Source of the DNA: Coemansia sp. RSA 922 | Taxonomy: Eukaryota; Kickxellomycota; Kickxellomycetes; Kickxellales; Kickxellaceae | Length of the DNA: 23,327 bases | NCBI GenBank assembly: GCA_027577415.1 | Contig: JANBQS010000276.1 | Coordinates: forward strand, 1-23,327 | Direction: 5' to 3' | Shown here: piece after piece, positions 1 to 8,442 of the stretch | How positions within the stretch are numbered: position 1 is the first letter of the stretch | How the letters are laid out: every line of letters starts with the position of its first letter | Translations under genes and position numbers: made by a program | The notes under the pieces: generated by a model | Seen by the model: only the letters and a program-made list of their open reading frames with translations | Told to the model about the DNA's origin: nothing | Databases searched by the model: none

Positions 1-1478
1 CGCCCGGGCTTTGTAGCAAACAGCGCTTCGCTCAACTGCTCCGCCGACAGATCTGGAAAACATACTGCGTAGTACTGTTCGGCAAGCGCCTTCTTCACGT
101 CGTCCACTTTGTTGGCTGGAACCAAGTGCACTGAGCATCCGCCCCAGCCAGCTCCAGTAAGGCGTGACCCAAACGACCCAGCTTGGCGAGCAATCTTGCA
201 TATCTCGTCTAGTTCGGGGCAGCTGCACTCAAACAAGTCGCGACAGCTGTCTTGGCTCTGGTTCATTAGGTCACCCAGCCTCAGACCAGCATTTTCGGGC
301 GCCTGCTCACAGATCCCTCGGAACTTGACTACGCGCAATGCCTCTGAAAATGCATGTTGGGCGCGCTGCAGGATCTTGAATCGGTCTGCACGTACAGGGA
401 ACTGGTCCTCGTGGATTTTGGCGCTGAGATCTGTTGCTGTGATACTCAGCGCAGCTGCCATCTCATCGCGCGTGTATCCATGTGGATGCGTGCCAAATGC
501 CTTCTCTGTCTCGCGCAACATTGTCTCCAGCCGCTCAACCCATCCCTGCACCCCATCGTCATTGATGTCGCCAACATTTGGCTTGGCAAAGTACTCGTCC
601 ATTACGACCTTGAAGGTAAGCGGGTGTGCGCTGGCACATACCACGTGCTCAGCAATGCCCAGATGCTTGGCGAGCATTAGAGCGCCAACTCTCGTCTCAA
701 CTACTCGCAGATTGTAGTTGGTAGGCGCAGTTGTGTGCTTATTAGATACGACCAGCGTGTTGGCAATGACAAATGCGAACGGCAGATCTGCTTCCGGAAG
801 CCTAACTGGCGTAGCCTTCAGCGCTGGATGAAACTCGATGAACAGCGCCGAGTCCTGCTGCCCCATGATACTGACTGCTTGGTCCATGCCTCCCGCATTT
901 ACGCCTACATGTCGCTCAGCCTGCGCTGCTGCCGATGCCAGTTCTGCCTGCGTGAGGCTGAGGCCCTCAATGCGCTGAACAGCCAACTGCGTTGCACATA
1001 CAAATGCCGCCGACGATGATAGTCCGCCGCCAGCAGGCACCTGGCCGTCTATCAAGGCATCAAATCCCTTATCGCCTTGTCGAGAGACATGGTCAAGTAC
1101 TCCGCGATAGCCGCACTTGAAATAGTTGGACCACTCGTGCTTGGTGGAGTCGATCTCAAACATCTCAGCAACCGAAAAGTCGCGTGGCGGGTACTTTGTG
1201 CCGTCCATATTACTCACACGAATGCGGTCGCTGCCGTTTGCGCGAGCAGCAACCAGCGTATCTGGCGCGATGGCCATGGGGAACACGGGAAACCCGCAGT
1301 AGTCAATATGCTCGCCGATAATGTTAACGCGACCGGGCGCTCGCGCGATGAACTCTGGCTGGGATCCATATGTCGCCTTGAACGTAACAACGAGTCGAGC
1401 ATAGCGCAAGGCTTGGGCATTCTCATCGGCACCGTAGATGTCGCTTAGTCGGTTCACTGCTGGAGCAAATGAAGACAT
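1..1478 (-). CDS. GAL1: Galactokinase, left copy (3' end cut by window edge)
   Basis: Galactokinase (GHMP kinase family) phosphorylates galactose to galactose-1-phosphate with ATP, the first committed step of the Leloir pathway in the cytosol. The frame is open from ATG 1478 to the window edge: 492 full codons, with about 10 codons missing compared with the right copy. Motif 1, APGRVNIIGEHIDYCGF, lies at residues 47-63 and binds sugar. Motif 2, VPAGGGLSSSAAF (147-159), is the canonical ATP loop. GGMDQ (196-200) carries the likely catalytic Asp199. The C-terminal motif GSFGSRLTGAGWGGC is also present. No intron interrupts it. It is transcribed divergently from a paralogous galactokinase that starts at 1793, and the two share a 314 bp promoter. 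Because every kinase motif is canonical here, this copy is the better candidate for the working enzyme. Family assignment is near certain; the split of roles between the copies is inferred. Confidence 0.95.
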   Translation of the reverse strand, partial: MSSFAPAVNRLSDIYGADENAQALRYARLVVTFKATYGSQPEFIARAPGRVNIIGEHIDYCGFPVFPMAIAPDTLVAARANGSDRIRVSNMDGTKYPPRDFSVAEMFEIDSTKHEWSNYFKCGYRGVLDHVSRQGDKGFDALIDGQVPAGGGLSSSAAFVCATQLAVQRIEGLSLTQAELASAAAQAERHVGVNAGGMDQAVSIMGQQDSALFIEFHPALKATPVRLPEADLPFAFVIANTLVVSNKHTTAPTNYNLRVVETRVGALMLAKHLGIAEHVVCASAHPLTFKVVMDEYFAKPNVGDINDDGVQGWVERLETMLRETEKAFGTHPHGYTRDEMAAALSITATDLSAKIHEDQFPVRADRFKILQRAQHAFSEALRVVKFRGICEQAPENAGLRLGDLMNQSQDSCRDLFECSCPELDEICKIARQAGSFGSRLTGAGWGGCSVHLVPANKVDDVKKALAEQYYAVCFPDLSAEQLSEALFATKPG

Positions 1479-1792
1479 TGGGTATTTCGCTTGATGTGTG
1501 GATATGTTATATGTAGAAAGGGTAAGCAGTTCCTTGGTGAAAGAAGCTCCTGACAACCATTCAGCATGACAACGCTCTTCGTCTAGGTTTAGGGGGTGAA
1601 CCCGATGTCAATTTCCCCACGACCCTTCCGCGTGGACACTTGCCCTTATCATCGGGTAGCCTTTGCTGGTGCTGCTGCTGCATGGTGAGGTCAGAGGCCT
1701 AAAGATATGAGATTTCGTCTAAACCACGCCACATAAGCCTCCTTCTTCTCTTCTCTTTTTGCACTTTCAGCTACAGACATAATTTATATTTG
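1479..1792. promoter_or_regulatory. Shared divergent promoter of the two galactokinase genes
   Basis: This is the 314 bp spacer between two divergent start codons, so it must carry the control elements of both genes. A nested inverted repeat sits near its middle (1600-1657). A pyrimidine-rich tract at 1741-1769 precedes the right start codon and resembles a fungal leader. The sequence TTTAGGGGG near 1588-1596 contains AGGGG, a stress-element-like pentamer, and CCCCAC at 1616-1621 reads GTGGGG on the other strand, which fits the loose Mig1/CreA consensus; both are short enough to occur by chance. I found no CGG-N11-CCG, the site used by yeast Gal4. A short CTG run lies at about 1669-1680. Confidence 0.6.
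1600..1657. promoter_or_regulatory. Nested dyad in the centre of the galactokinase promoter
   Basis: ACCCGATG at 1600-1607 is matched by its exact complement CATCGGGT at 1650-1657. Inside these arms, CCACG at 1618-1622 pairs with CGTGG at 1631-1635. The two dyads have nearly the same centre (about 1627-1629), close to the middle of the divergent promoter at about 1636. This is what one would expect of a symmetric factor-binding site serving both genes, but the function is inferred. Confidence 0.4.
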
Positions 1793-3307
1793 ATGGGCCA
1801 CTCGATCCCTATAGTTTCTGCGCTGGATGGCGTCTACACGGGCGACTTGCTCCTACACGGCGCTCGGTACCAAGCACTCACCGAAGCTTTCATCGAAACG
1901 TATGGAGTTATGCCTGATTTTATTGCGCGAGCACCTGGCCGAGTCAACATTATCGGCGAGCATATCGACTACTGCGGATTCCCCGTATTCCCCATGGCCA
2001 TCGTTCCCGACTGCCTTATTGCAGTCAAGGCTGTTGACGGATCATCAGTCAAGCTAAGCAACGTCAATGCCAAGTTTGCCGCTCGCCAGTTTGACTACCA
2101 GCCTGATGGCGTTGTGGACATTGACCAGACCGTACATGACTGGGTCAACTACTTCAAGTGTGGCTATAAAGGCGCGCTGGAGGCAATTGCAAATACTTCT
2201 AGTCCAGTAGGAATGCAATGTCTAATGGACGGAAGCGTACCGATCAGCGTCGGGCTCTCGAGCTCCTCGGCGTTTGTGTGCTGTGCCGTGATGGCCACAA
2301 TGAAAGCCAACGGCAAGCTTTTATCACAAGAAAGAGTTGTCAAGACAGCGGTTGCCAGCGAGCGCTATATTGGCACCAACGGCGGCGGCATGGACCAAAC
2401 TACTAGCATCATGTCGCAGCCTCAGTCAGCGGCGTTTATCGAGTTCAGTCCCATGTTACGCGTAACCCCAGTCAGATTCCCCAGTACTACGCCACCGATT
2501 GCGTTTGTCATTGCCAACACAATGGTAGAGTCAGACAAGGCTGTGACGGCGCCTACCAACTACAATCTGCGAGTAGTGGAGACGCGCATCGGTGCTCTAA
2601 TGCTCGCCAAGCACCTGAACATATCGGAGCACTCGGCATGCGCAAATGCCGATCCACTCACGTTTAAAACTGTCATGGACGAGTACTTTGCGAATAGCTA
2701 CCCCAGCGACCGCGACCCGCCTGTTCTTAAATGGACCAAGCGCCTTACCGACATGTTGGAAAGGGCTGAGGCGCTGTTTGCTACCCACCCACAGGGATTT
2801 ACGCTGGACGAGTGCGCGGACTATCTCAGCATTAGTGCTAGCGACTTGACGAGGATCGTCCATACTGACAGGTTTCCAGTACGTGCAGACCGATTCAAGC
2901 TCCTGCAGCGCGCCCAACATGCATTTTCAGAGGCATTGCGCGTAGTCAAGTTCCGTCAAGTGTGTGAGTCAGGGGACACGTCAGATGAATGCTTTGTCGC
3001 TCTTGGCGATCTCATGAACCAGAGCCAGGACAGCTGTCGCGACTTGTTTGAGTGCAGCTGCCCCGAGCTAGACGAGATATGCAAGATTGCTCGCAAGGCT
3101 GGATCGTTTGGGTCACGCCTTACTGGAGCTGGCTGGGGCGGATGCTCAGTGCACTTGGTTCGCCAGGATGACTGTGAGAACTTTATTGCCACGCTCAAAC
3201 AGGAATATTATTCTAGGCGCTTTCCAGAACTTGGTGACGACGAGCTGAAGAATGTCATATTTGCTACTTCTCCTAGCAGCGGCGCGGTTATATACGTTTT
3301 TGACTAA
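1793..3307 (+). CDS. GAL1: Galactokinase-family protein, right copy (possibly a sensor paralogue)
   Basis: Intronless, 504 residues, a normal length for a fungal galactokinase. The first in-frame ATG is 1793; the codon just before it is TTG. Motif 1, APGRVNIIGEHIDYCGF, is at residues 47-63, the same spacing as in the left copy. The likely catalytic Asp201 sits in GGGMDQ, and GSFGSRLTGAGWGGC is present near the C-terminus. The ATP-loop motif is altered: VPISVGLSSSSAF (149-161) instead of the usual VPxGxGLSSSAAF, losing glycines, although it still fits the broad GHMP kinase pattern. It could be a second galactokinase, a kinase of changed specificity, or a Gal3-like galactose sensor. Several stretches match the left copy almost base for base while others differ strongly. 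The family is certain; activity is open. It converges with the CDK gene downstream. Confidence 0.93.
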   Translation: MGHSIPIVSALDGVYTGDLLLHGARYQALTEAFIETYGVMPDFIARAPGRVNIIGEHIDYCGFPVFPMAIVPDCLIAVKAVDGSSVKLSNVNAKFAARQFDYQPDGVVDIDQTVHDWVNYFKCGYKGALEAIANTSSPVGMQCLMDGSVPISVGLSSSSAFVCCAVMATMKANGKLLSQERVVKTAVASERYIGTNGGGMDQTTSIMSQPQSAAFIEFSPMLRVTPVRFPSTTPPIAFVIANTMVESDKAVTAPTNYNLRVVETRIGALMLAKHLNISEHSACANADPLTFKTVMDEYFANSYPSDRDPPVLKWTKRLTDMLERAEALFATHPQGFTLDECADYLSISASDLTRIVHTDRFPVRADRFKLLQRAQHAFSEALRVVKFRQVCESGDTSDECFVALGDLMNQSQDSCRDLFECSCPELDEICKIARKAGSFGSRLTGAGWGGCSVHLVRQDDCENFIATLKQEYYSRRFPELGDDELKNVIFATSPSSGAVIYVFD

Positions 3308-3506
3308 AGAGGTCTTTTAATTTAGTGTTTTTTTTTTAGCACTTGACATGCGAGGTGTATATTGGAAAAAAGATATCGTGTTGTGCAACAGACAGTCTGA
3401 GAGCATGAAAGACAAAATGAAAATGGAGATATAAAGAAAGCAAGAAAGTATAGTAGTGGCGATGGCCCCACCAAGGCCGCTGCCACCTCTCACTCCCTCG
3501 TGTCGC

Positions 3507-4848
3507 TTAGCGCTTAATGTCATTGAAGTACGGGTGGGCCAGCGCCTGCTTGGCGGATATGCGCAGAGCAGGATCATATGTAAGCATACGTTTGAGGAGA
3601 TCAATACCGCTAGCATCCAGACCAGGCAAGAGGCTAGTGAGGCTCTTGGCCTGCCACTTGGGAAAGCTTGCCTTGTAATCGGGCAGGGACGTGACGTCGG
3701 GCCAGATCTCCTCTGTCGGCGTGCCCAGAATGCGGAAGATTTTGAAAATCTCGTCGATTTCAGAGTCGCCCGGGAACAGCGGTTTGCGCTGAACCATCTC
3801 TGCAAAAATACACCCCACAGACCACATGTCCATGCCAATGGAGTAGTGGCGAGAGCCCATTAGAATCTCGGGCGAGCGATACCACAAAGTCACAACCTCG
3901 TGCGTGTAGATACGCAGTGGCACGCCGAATGCACGGCCCAGACCAAAGTCGGCAATTTTGAGCATACCCGATTGGTCGATAAGCAAGTTCTGCGGCTTGA
4001 GATCGCGGTGTAACGTGCGGTGCGAGTGGCAGAAGGCAAGCCCCTTGACCAGCTGGTGCATGTAGCTCTACATGGCCAAGCAAAAACAATAATAGTAAGC
4101 AAGTGCAAAAAGGGCTGTGTCATAAAAGTAGATATACGAGCATCGCTAAATAAATTGGCTCTCCTTACCTTTACTTGGGCTGGAGAGAGACCAGCAGGCC
4201 CAACGCTGTCCATGTACTTTTTGAGATCAAGATCCAAAAACTCAAACACCAAATAGAGCTTGGATGCGCTGTAAACGATATCCAACAGCCTATTGTCGCA
4301 TGTCAATAGCCCGTGGGTTTTTATCGTTAGTAAATAAAGCCAGACTGGAAGCTGTGATGGATATTATCAAACCTCGTGCATTCTAGAAGGCGATGCAGTG
4401 CAGTTATCACGAGGTGCAGCAATGTTTACAATAAAAATATCGTATGGTAAATAGACCCAGGCAAGTGCGAGTTATGATAAGAGCAAGAGCACGCATGTAC
4501 CAACTACACATATCCACACATTCGCACTGCTTAAAGTGTGCAGTGAGCAAGGGGAGAGGGATAGCAGCAATGCTCATGCTCAAGTAGAAATCATGTCAAG
4601 GCCAGGCAGTGGTCGGGGACAAACACATACCTAACAATGTTCTCGTGCTGAAGCTCCTTGAGCAGCGATATCTCCCGGATGGCAGTTGACGGGACGCCCT
4701 CGTCGTCACCTTCAAGGCGAATTTTCTTCATTGCAACAATCTTGCCGGACTGCAAATCGCGCGCTTTGTAAACCACGCCATAGGTACCCTCGCCGACCTT
4801 GTCAAGCTTTAGGTAGCGCTCAGAAGCATTGCTCTCACCCATGGGCAT
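3507..4848 (-). CDS. CDK1: Cyclin-dependent kinase 1 (Cdc2/Cdc28), three exons
   Basis: Master cell-cycle Ser/Thr kinase that works with cyclins to drive G1/S and G2/M. Exons: 4848-4631, 4289-4169 and 4067-3507. Joined, they give 299 residues, against 297 for human CDK1. Exon 1 has the glycine loop GEGTYG, the ATP lysine in VAMKKIRL and an exact PSTAIRE cyclin-binding helix. Exon 3 has [11 protein letters not shown], and the activation segment [14 protein letters not shown] with the T-loop threonine. The first junction rebuilds NIVRLLDIV across a split Arg codon; the second rebuilds AQVKSYMHQL in phase 0. The inhibitory site GTYG, containing the Thr-Tyr pair, is kept. One oddity is DFGLGRAFG, where nearly all CDK1/2 proteins have DFGLARAFG. 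PSTAIRE and the full-length match favour CDK1 over Pho85, CDK5 or CDK7. Confidence 0.97.
4068..4168 (-). other. Intron 2 of the CDK1 gene
   Basis: A 101 nt intron in phase 0. The donor is GTAAGG and the acceptor is ATGTAG. Removing it joins the Lys and Ser codons of the conserved VKSY sequence at the start of the C-lobe helix. A weak branch-point candidate, TTACTATT, lies about 30 nt before the acceptor. Confidence 0.92.
4290..4630 (-). other. Intron 1 of the CDK1 gene (341 nt, long)
   Basis: The donor is GTATGT and the acceptor is ACAATAG. A perfect TACTAAC branch point is found at 4332-4326, about 36 nt before the acceptor. The intron is in phase 2 and splits an Arg codon. It is more than three times longer than the other introns supported here (94 and 101 nt). 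I found no open frame or clear snoRNA box pair inside. Confidence 0.93.
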
Positions 4849-5170
4849 TGTGAATGTGGAGTGGTCCTTGCGGGCTGAATTTGGGCACGGAAGCGAGATA
4901 GAGATATAAATGCCAAAACAAGTAGCTGGAGTGGCAACAACGACAATAGAATAAATAACGAAACGCCTACTTCAAATGCAGTGCTAGACAAAATTGAAAT
5001 TAAGGGGACAAAAGGACGCAAGCAGCGCTAGTAATGCCAACAGCCTTGGACCAACAACCGGTTTGTTTATTTATTTTTTAGAAATCGGCTCAGTGCGCTC
5101 GGCCTACTACACCACGCGCTGAGCCGATCGCGTGCGCGCGTACTTGATGAAAAAAAGTGCATCATTGCGC
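4849..5170. other. Intergenic: CDK1 upstream region and 3' end of the GRAM gene
   Basis: This stretch of 322 bp contains no supported gene. The side near 4849-5020 is the CDK1 leader and promoter. The side near 5060-5170 is the 3' untranslated region of the GRAM-domain gene, with overlapping polyadenylation hexamers at 5066-5075. No obvious TATA box was seen for CDK1. Confidence 0.6.
5066..5075 (-). terminator. Polyadenylation signal of the GRAM-domain gene
   Basis: On the minus strand this reads AATAAATAAA, two overlapping AATAAA hexamers. They lie about 96-105 nt past the stop codon at 5171, a usual distance for fungal 3' ends. Confidence 0.55.
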
Positions 5171-8100
5171 TCAATAGACGTGGCTGTTACCGCACCGCAC
5201 CAGCAGGAAACCAAAGACATCGTCGCGACTGCCCAGGCCATAGAACGAGAGCGAATCGCCATCTCTTAGTAGCAGCTGGATTCCATGGGACTTGCCAAAG
5301 TGGCCAGCAGCCTTGCGGATAGCTACCACGCTGCCAAGGCGATAGCTGGAGACCTTTGACCGGCGGCCGCCCATGATGCGTGACCGGCGAAATACAAACT
5401 TCTCCTGCGTGACAAACAGCGTACCGTACTTGCCGCGGTGGATGCAGCGGAATGCGTACAGAGAGTTCAGATCCACGCCATCTTTTGCAGCTCGTGCATC
5501 CTTGTTGCGTAGTGCTGCCAGCTCCTTTGTTTCATGCGTCAGCTCCAGCCTGCCAGAGTCGATGCTCTCCAAAAGACTGTCTATTGACTGCCGCATATTC
5601 AAGTCTACTTCGCTATAGGAAGTCAAGCCAGCCAGTCGGCGGGCCTGCGCACCAGCCTCTTGGACTGTGCTGCTGTGGCCACCACCCATGGTAGCCAGAC
5701 TTAAGGACATCGTGCTGGGCATATGGTTCCTGCTGATTGCAAGGTCTGTAGGCTGCACTGCGATCGAGTGTCGGAGCGCAATAGGTGGTGCGTCTTGAAG
5801 GATACCGGCGTTGTCGTATGTGGGTGCACTTGCCTGGCTTTGCCTCCGCCGGATCTTGTTAGACAGGCCCTTGGCTCGCGACATCAGCGTGCCATTCCAG
5901 TCAGGACTTGTGCTGCCAGTGCTGCCCTTCTCGGTTGTGCCGCTGTTGTTGCTGCTGCTGCTGCTGCTACCGCCGCTACCAATCGATCCTGCTTCTGGAA
6001 ACTCTACCAGCGATAGTCTATGTGTATGGCGCAAGCGAGTCGGCTGTGGCTGGCTGCCTTCGGCCTCGCCATCATTTGAGCTGCTGAGTGAGTGCGCATG
6101 CGACACACGACGCCGCCGCTGCTTCTGCTGCCGCCTTATCCACTCTTGCTCTTCTGACTGCTCCATCATTGACGGCAAGTGGATGTCCCGCGTAGCACCC
6201 AAACCAGAGTACTGCTCGATCTCGTCCATATCTGTGCTTGAGTCGCCCATGAGCTTTCGTCCCAGCCGCTTTCCAGCCATCAGGGCATCATGCACACCAC
6301 CAGTGTCTGCGGAATCGTCACCAAGTCGGTCCAGCGCCGTCGAGGACGCCGTCTGAAGGATAGTAATCGGCGGTGGGTGGTCTACTGGGAACGGATGGTA
6401 CGCGTACACCATATCATCCAACAGCGTGCGCACATGTGCTGCGAATCCCCGCCTGGCAGGCGTCTGTTCGCTTGTGCTGCGATGTCGGGCAAGCGGTTTG
6501 CCCTGAGCGTCGCAGTCCTGGCCCTGCGTGTACAGCAGCTCAACCGCCAGTTCTACGTCGGTCGGGCAGTGCCACAAGAAACAGTCAAACACCCACAGCA
6601 TATGGCGGTATCGCTGGTATCGAAGCTGCAATGGAGCCAGGAAGAAGAATTGCACGCCCACACACAAGCCTAGTAGCCGCTGGAACACATGCGCTGGAAC
6701 TAGATAGACAAAAAGCGCCAAAACCACCATTACAAAACTGACAGTTCGCGAGGCCCACGGCCGCCTCCATGTTGCGCAGTTCTTTGCTCGTTCCATCCAG
6801 TCCGCCACATCGGCCAATATAAGGTGCAAGTGAGTGCCCAATGTCTCGCGCCAAATGTCCCACAGCTGGTTGGCGACCAGGCCCTTGGCGAGCGTCCCTG
6901 ATGACGCGTCGTGAAGAACTTTGCTGGGAATGATGCTGGTCTCGGGCCGCTCAAATGCCAGCCATTGGTACGCCTGACTAGGCCGGAGTCGGTAGTACAC
7001 AACTACAAACACTGGCGTCAGCCACAAGAACGCCGACATCATGCCAAAATAGAGCAACATAAAGTACACAAAGCACCACCATATCGTCAGCCGCGGGTTA
7101 TCCCACCGCGCCAGCCTATACAGCCAGACGATAAGCCGCTGGTAGGGCGCAGAAACCTCGGCCAAGCGTTGCAAAGTAACGATAAATCGGTCGAGTTTGC
7201 ATGGGTCATTGGAGTCGTGTCGGTAGTCCAGCTTGTGGCTAAGCTGAGTGTCGGCGTAGTGCTTGATCCGGCTGCATCCATATGTGACATAGTCGACTGT
7301 GCCATCTTTTCGCTTGTAGTCGTCTTTTGTCGGCATCGGTGGTTGTCGCGGAATGCCCACTCGCGCCTCGCCCACGCGCCTCTTCAGCACGGTAAAGGCC
7401 ATCTTCTTTCTCCGCTGTCTCTCAAGCCGTTGGAACTGCATATTATCTGCACTGCTGCCGCCATCGCTCAGCTCATCGCGAAAGAGGCTGGAAAGCGGCT
7501 GCTCGCCCATTCCCATCTGCTTCACAAACCAGGGCACGCTTACTTCGGTGTACTCTTCAGGCTCGAGGGGCATGTTGGGGCGGCCTGGGTCTGTTCTAGC
7601 ATTCTGAGCCTGTGATCTTCCCCAGTTGCCAGGAGCTGGCTCTGCCTCATACTCGACGGTAAACGTAGCCTCACGCCCAGGACTGGCTGTCGCTGCAGCA
7701 TCTTCGTCTGCATCTTCGTTGGAGTCACTGTCAAGGAAACTGGCACTGGCTAGCCTAACACCACTCTTGTATGCAAATTCATCGGTTGCCGCGTCCTTTG
7801 AGCATGTGTCCTTATTGCTGCTGTCGCTGCTATCCGTGTCAATCTCCAAGTAAGCTCCTGCTCGGCCACTGCTGCCGTCGCTGGATCGCCTCTCATGGCG
7901 TGTAGGCAAGGTTCGATCCGGAGGATTCGCGTGAATTCTCTCTCGCGATGAGCGGCGAAACAAGCCGCTCAAGGCATGCTTGGCTGACTCTACGGACTTT
8001 CGTCTGCTGGATCGAAACGTGTGGTCGCCAACTGCATGCATCAGCTTCTTAAAGTTTCCTCCAGTTGAAGTTGAAGGCTGTGGCGGCAAAGGAGATGCTC

Positions 8101-8320
8101 CGTCGCTTTGGCGGCGGTTTGTGTGCACCAGCCGCACATTGTTATTAATGTTGCTACTCCCGCCCTGTGCTTGGTTTGGTCGTTGTTTCTGCGCGTATGG
8201 AGGCGGGTGCCACTCGTTCGGCTGTGTGGAGCCAATAGGCCCTGGCTGTGGTGTATTATCGGGCATGGAGCGTCGCTCTCTCGGCGGAAGTGCCGGGCCA
8301 CTACTAGCATCCTTGGGCAT
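5171..8320 (-). CDS. Membrane protein with C-terminal GRAM domain (GRAMD4-like)
   Basis: Intronless, 1049 residues. ATG 8320 is the first in-frame ATG; the frame stays open upstream to about 8434 but only through a GTG. Residues 1-250 are polar, Ser-rich and probably disordered. From about 255 (SVPWFVKQMGMG) a folded region begins. Strong hydrophobic stretches lie at about 411-442 and 526-563, each probably one or two membrane segments. Another disordered stretch follows (about 650-900), with a serine run encoded by a CAG/CTG-type repeat. The last ~95 residues (about 955-1049) form a GRAM domain, a PH-like fold that binds phosphoinositides or membrane contacts. This order resembles GRAMD4, though the disordered parts make it much longer than the 578-residue human protein. 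A role in lipid or membrane-contact biology is inferred. Its promoter lies in the 152 bp behind the TERT stop codon. Confidence 0.85.
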   Translation of the reverse strand: MPKDASSGPALPPRERRSMPDNTPQPGPIGSTQPNEWHPPPYAQKQRPNQAQGGSSNINNNVRLVHTNRRQSDGASPLPPQPSTSTGGNFKKLMHAVGDHTFRSSRRKSVESAKHALSGLFRRSSRERIHANPPDRTLPTRHERRSSDGSSGRAGAYLEIDTDSSDSSNKDTCSKDAATDEFAYKSGVRLASASFLDSDSNEDADEDAAATASPGREATFTVEYEAEPAPGNWGRSQAQNARTDPGRPNMPLEPEEYTEVSVPWFVKQMGMGEQPLSSLFRDELSDGGSSADNMQFQRLERQRRKKMAFTVLKRRVGEARVGIPRQPPMPTKDDYKRKDGTVDYVTYGCSRIKHYADTQLSHKLDYRHDSNDPCKLDRFIVTLQRLAEVSAPYQRLIVWLYRLARWDNPRLTIWWCFVYFMLLYFGMMSAFLWLTPVFVVVYYRLRPSQAYQWLAFERPETSIIPSKVLHDASSGTLAKGLVANQLWDIWRETLGTHLHLILADVADWMERAKNCATWRRPWASRTVSFVMVVLALFVYLVPAHVFQRLLGLCVGVQFFFLAPLQLRYQRYRHMLWVFDCFLWHCPTDVELAVELLYTQGQDCDAQGKPLARHRSTSEQTPARRGFAAHVRTLLDDMVYAYHPFPVDHPPPITILQTASSTALDRLGDDSADTGGVHDALMAGKRLGRKLMGDSSTDMDEIEQYSGLGATRDIHLPSMMEQSEEQEWIRRQQKQRRRRVSHAHSLSSSNDGEAEGSQPQPTRLRHTHRLSLVEFPEAGSIGSGGSSSSSSNNSGTTEKGSTGSTSPDWNGTLMSRAKGLSNKIRRRQSQASAPTYDNAGILQDAPPIALRHSIAVQPTDLAISRNHMPSTMSLSLATMGGGHSSTVQEAGAQARRLAGLTSYSEVDLNMRQSIDSLLESIDSGRLELTHETKELAALRNKDARAAKDGVDLNSLYAFRCIHRGKYGTLFVTQEKFVFRRSRIMGGRRSKVSSYRLGSVVAIRKAAGHFGKSHGIQLLLRDGDSLSFYGLGSRDDVFGFLLVRCGNSHVY
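5951..5968. repeat. Trinucleotide repeat (GCT)6 inside the GRAM gene
   Basis: Six perfect GCT units, read as AGC on the coding minus strand, encode a serine run at about residues 785-790 of the GRAM-domain protein. Further imperfect GTT/GCT units sit beside it. It lies in a low-complexity linker, so length changes would probably be tolerated. Confidence 0.85.
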
Positions 8321-8442
8321 TATACGTGATGTGAATAAAAAAATATATGTAACAAAAGGAGCAAAAGGAGAAAAGAAAAGAAAAAGCGGTAAGCTGACCC
8401 AGAAATGAGGATGCGCAAAGTCTCGAGGATGCACACCTATGC

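Noticed and set aside
1616..1621. Mig1/CreA-like GTGGGG on the minus strand
   Set aside because: A six-base loose consensus without the AT-rich stretch on the expected side; kept as a remark only.
1479..1792. Gal4-type site CGG-N11-CCG in the galactokinase promoter
   Set aside because: Checked by eye on both strands; no pair of triplets has the right spacing.
5811..6356. 181-codon plus-strand frame inside the GRAM gene, and similar long plus-strand frames in that region
   Set aside because: Antisense shadows of a well-supported gene, with low-complexity Leu/Ser content produced by the repeat on the other strand.
7905..7925. tRNA T-loop-like GGTTCGATCC
   Set aside because: Lies in the coding sequence of the GRAM protein, with no acceptor or anticodon stem around it.
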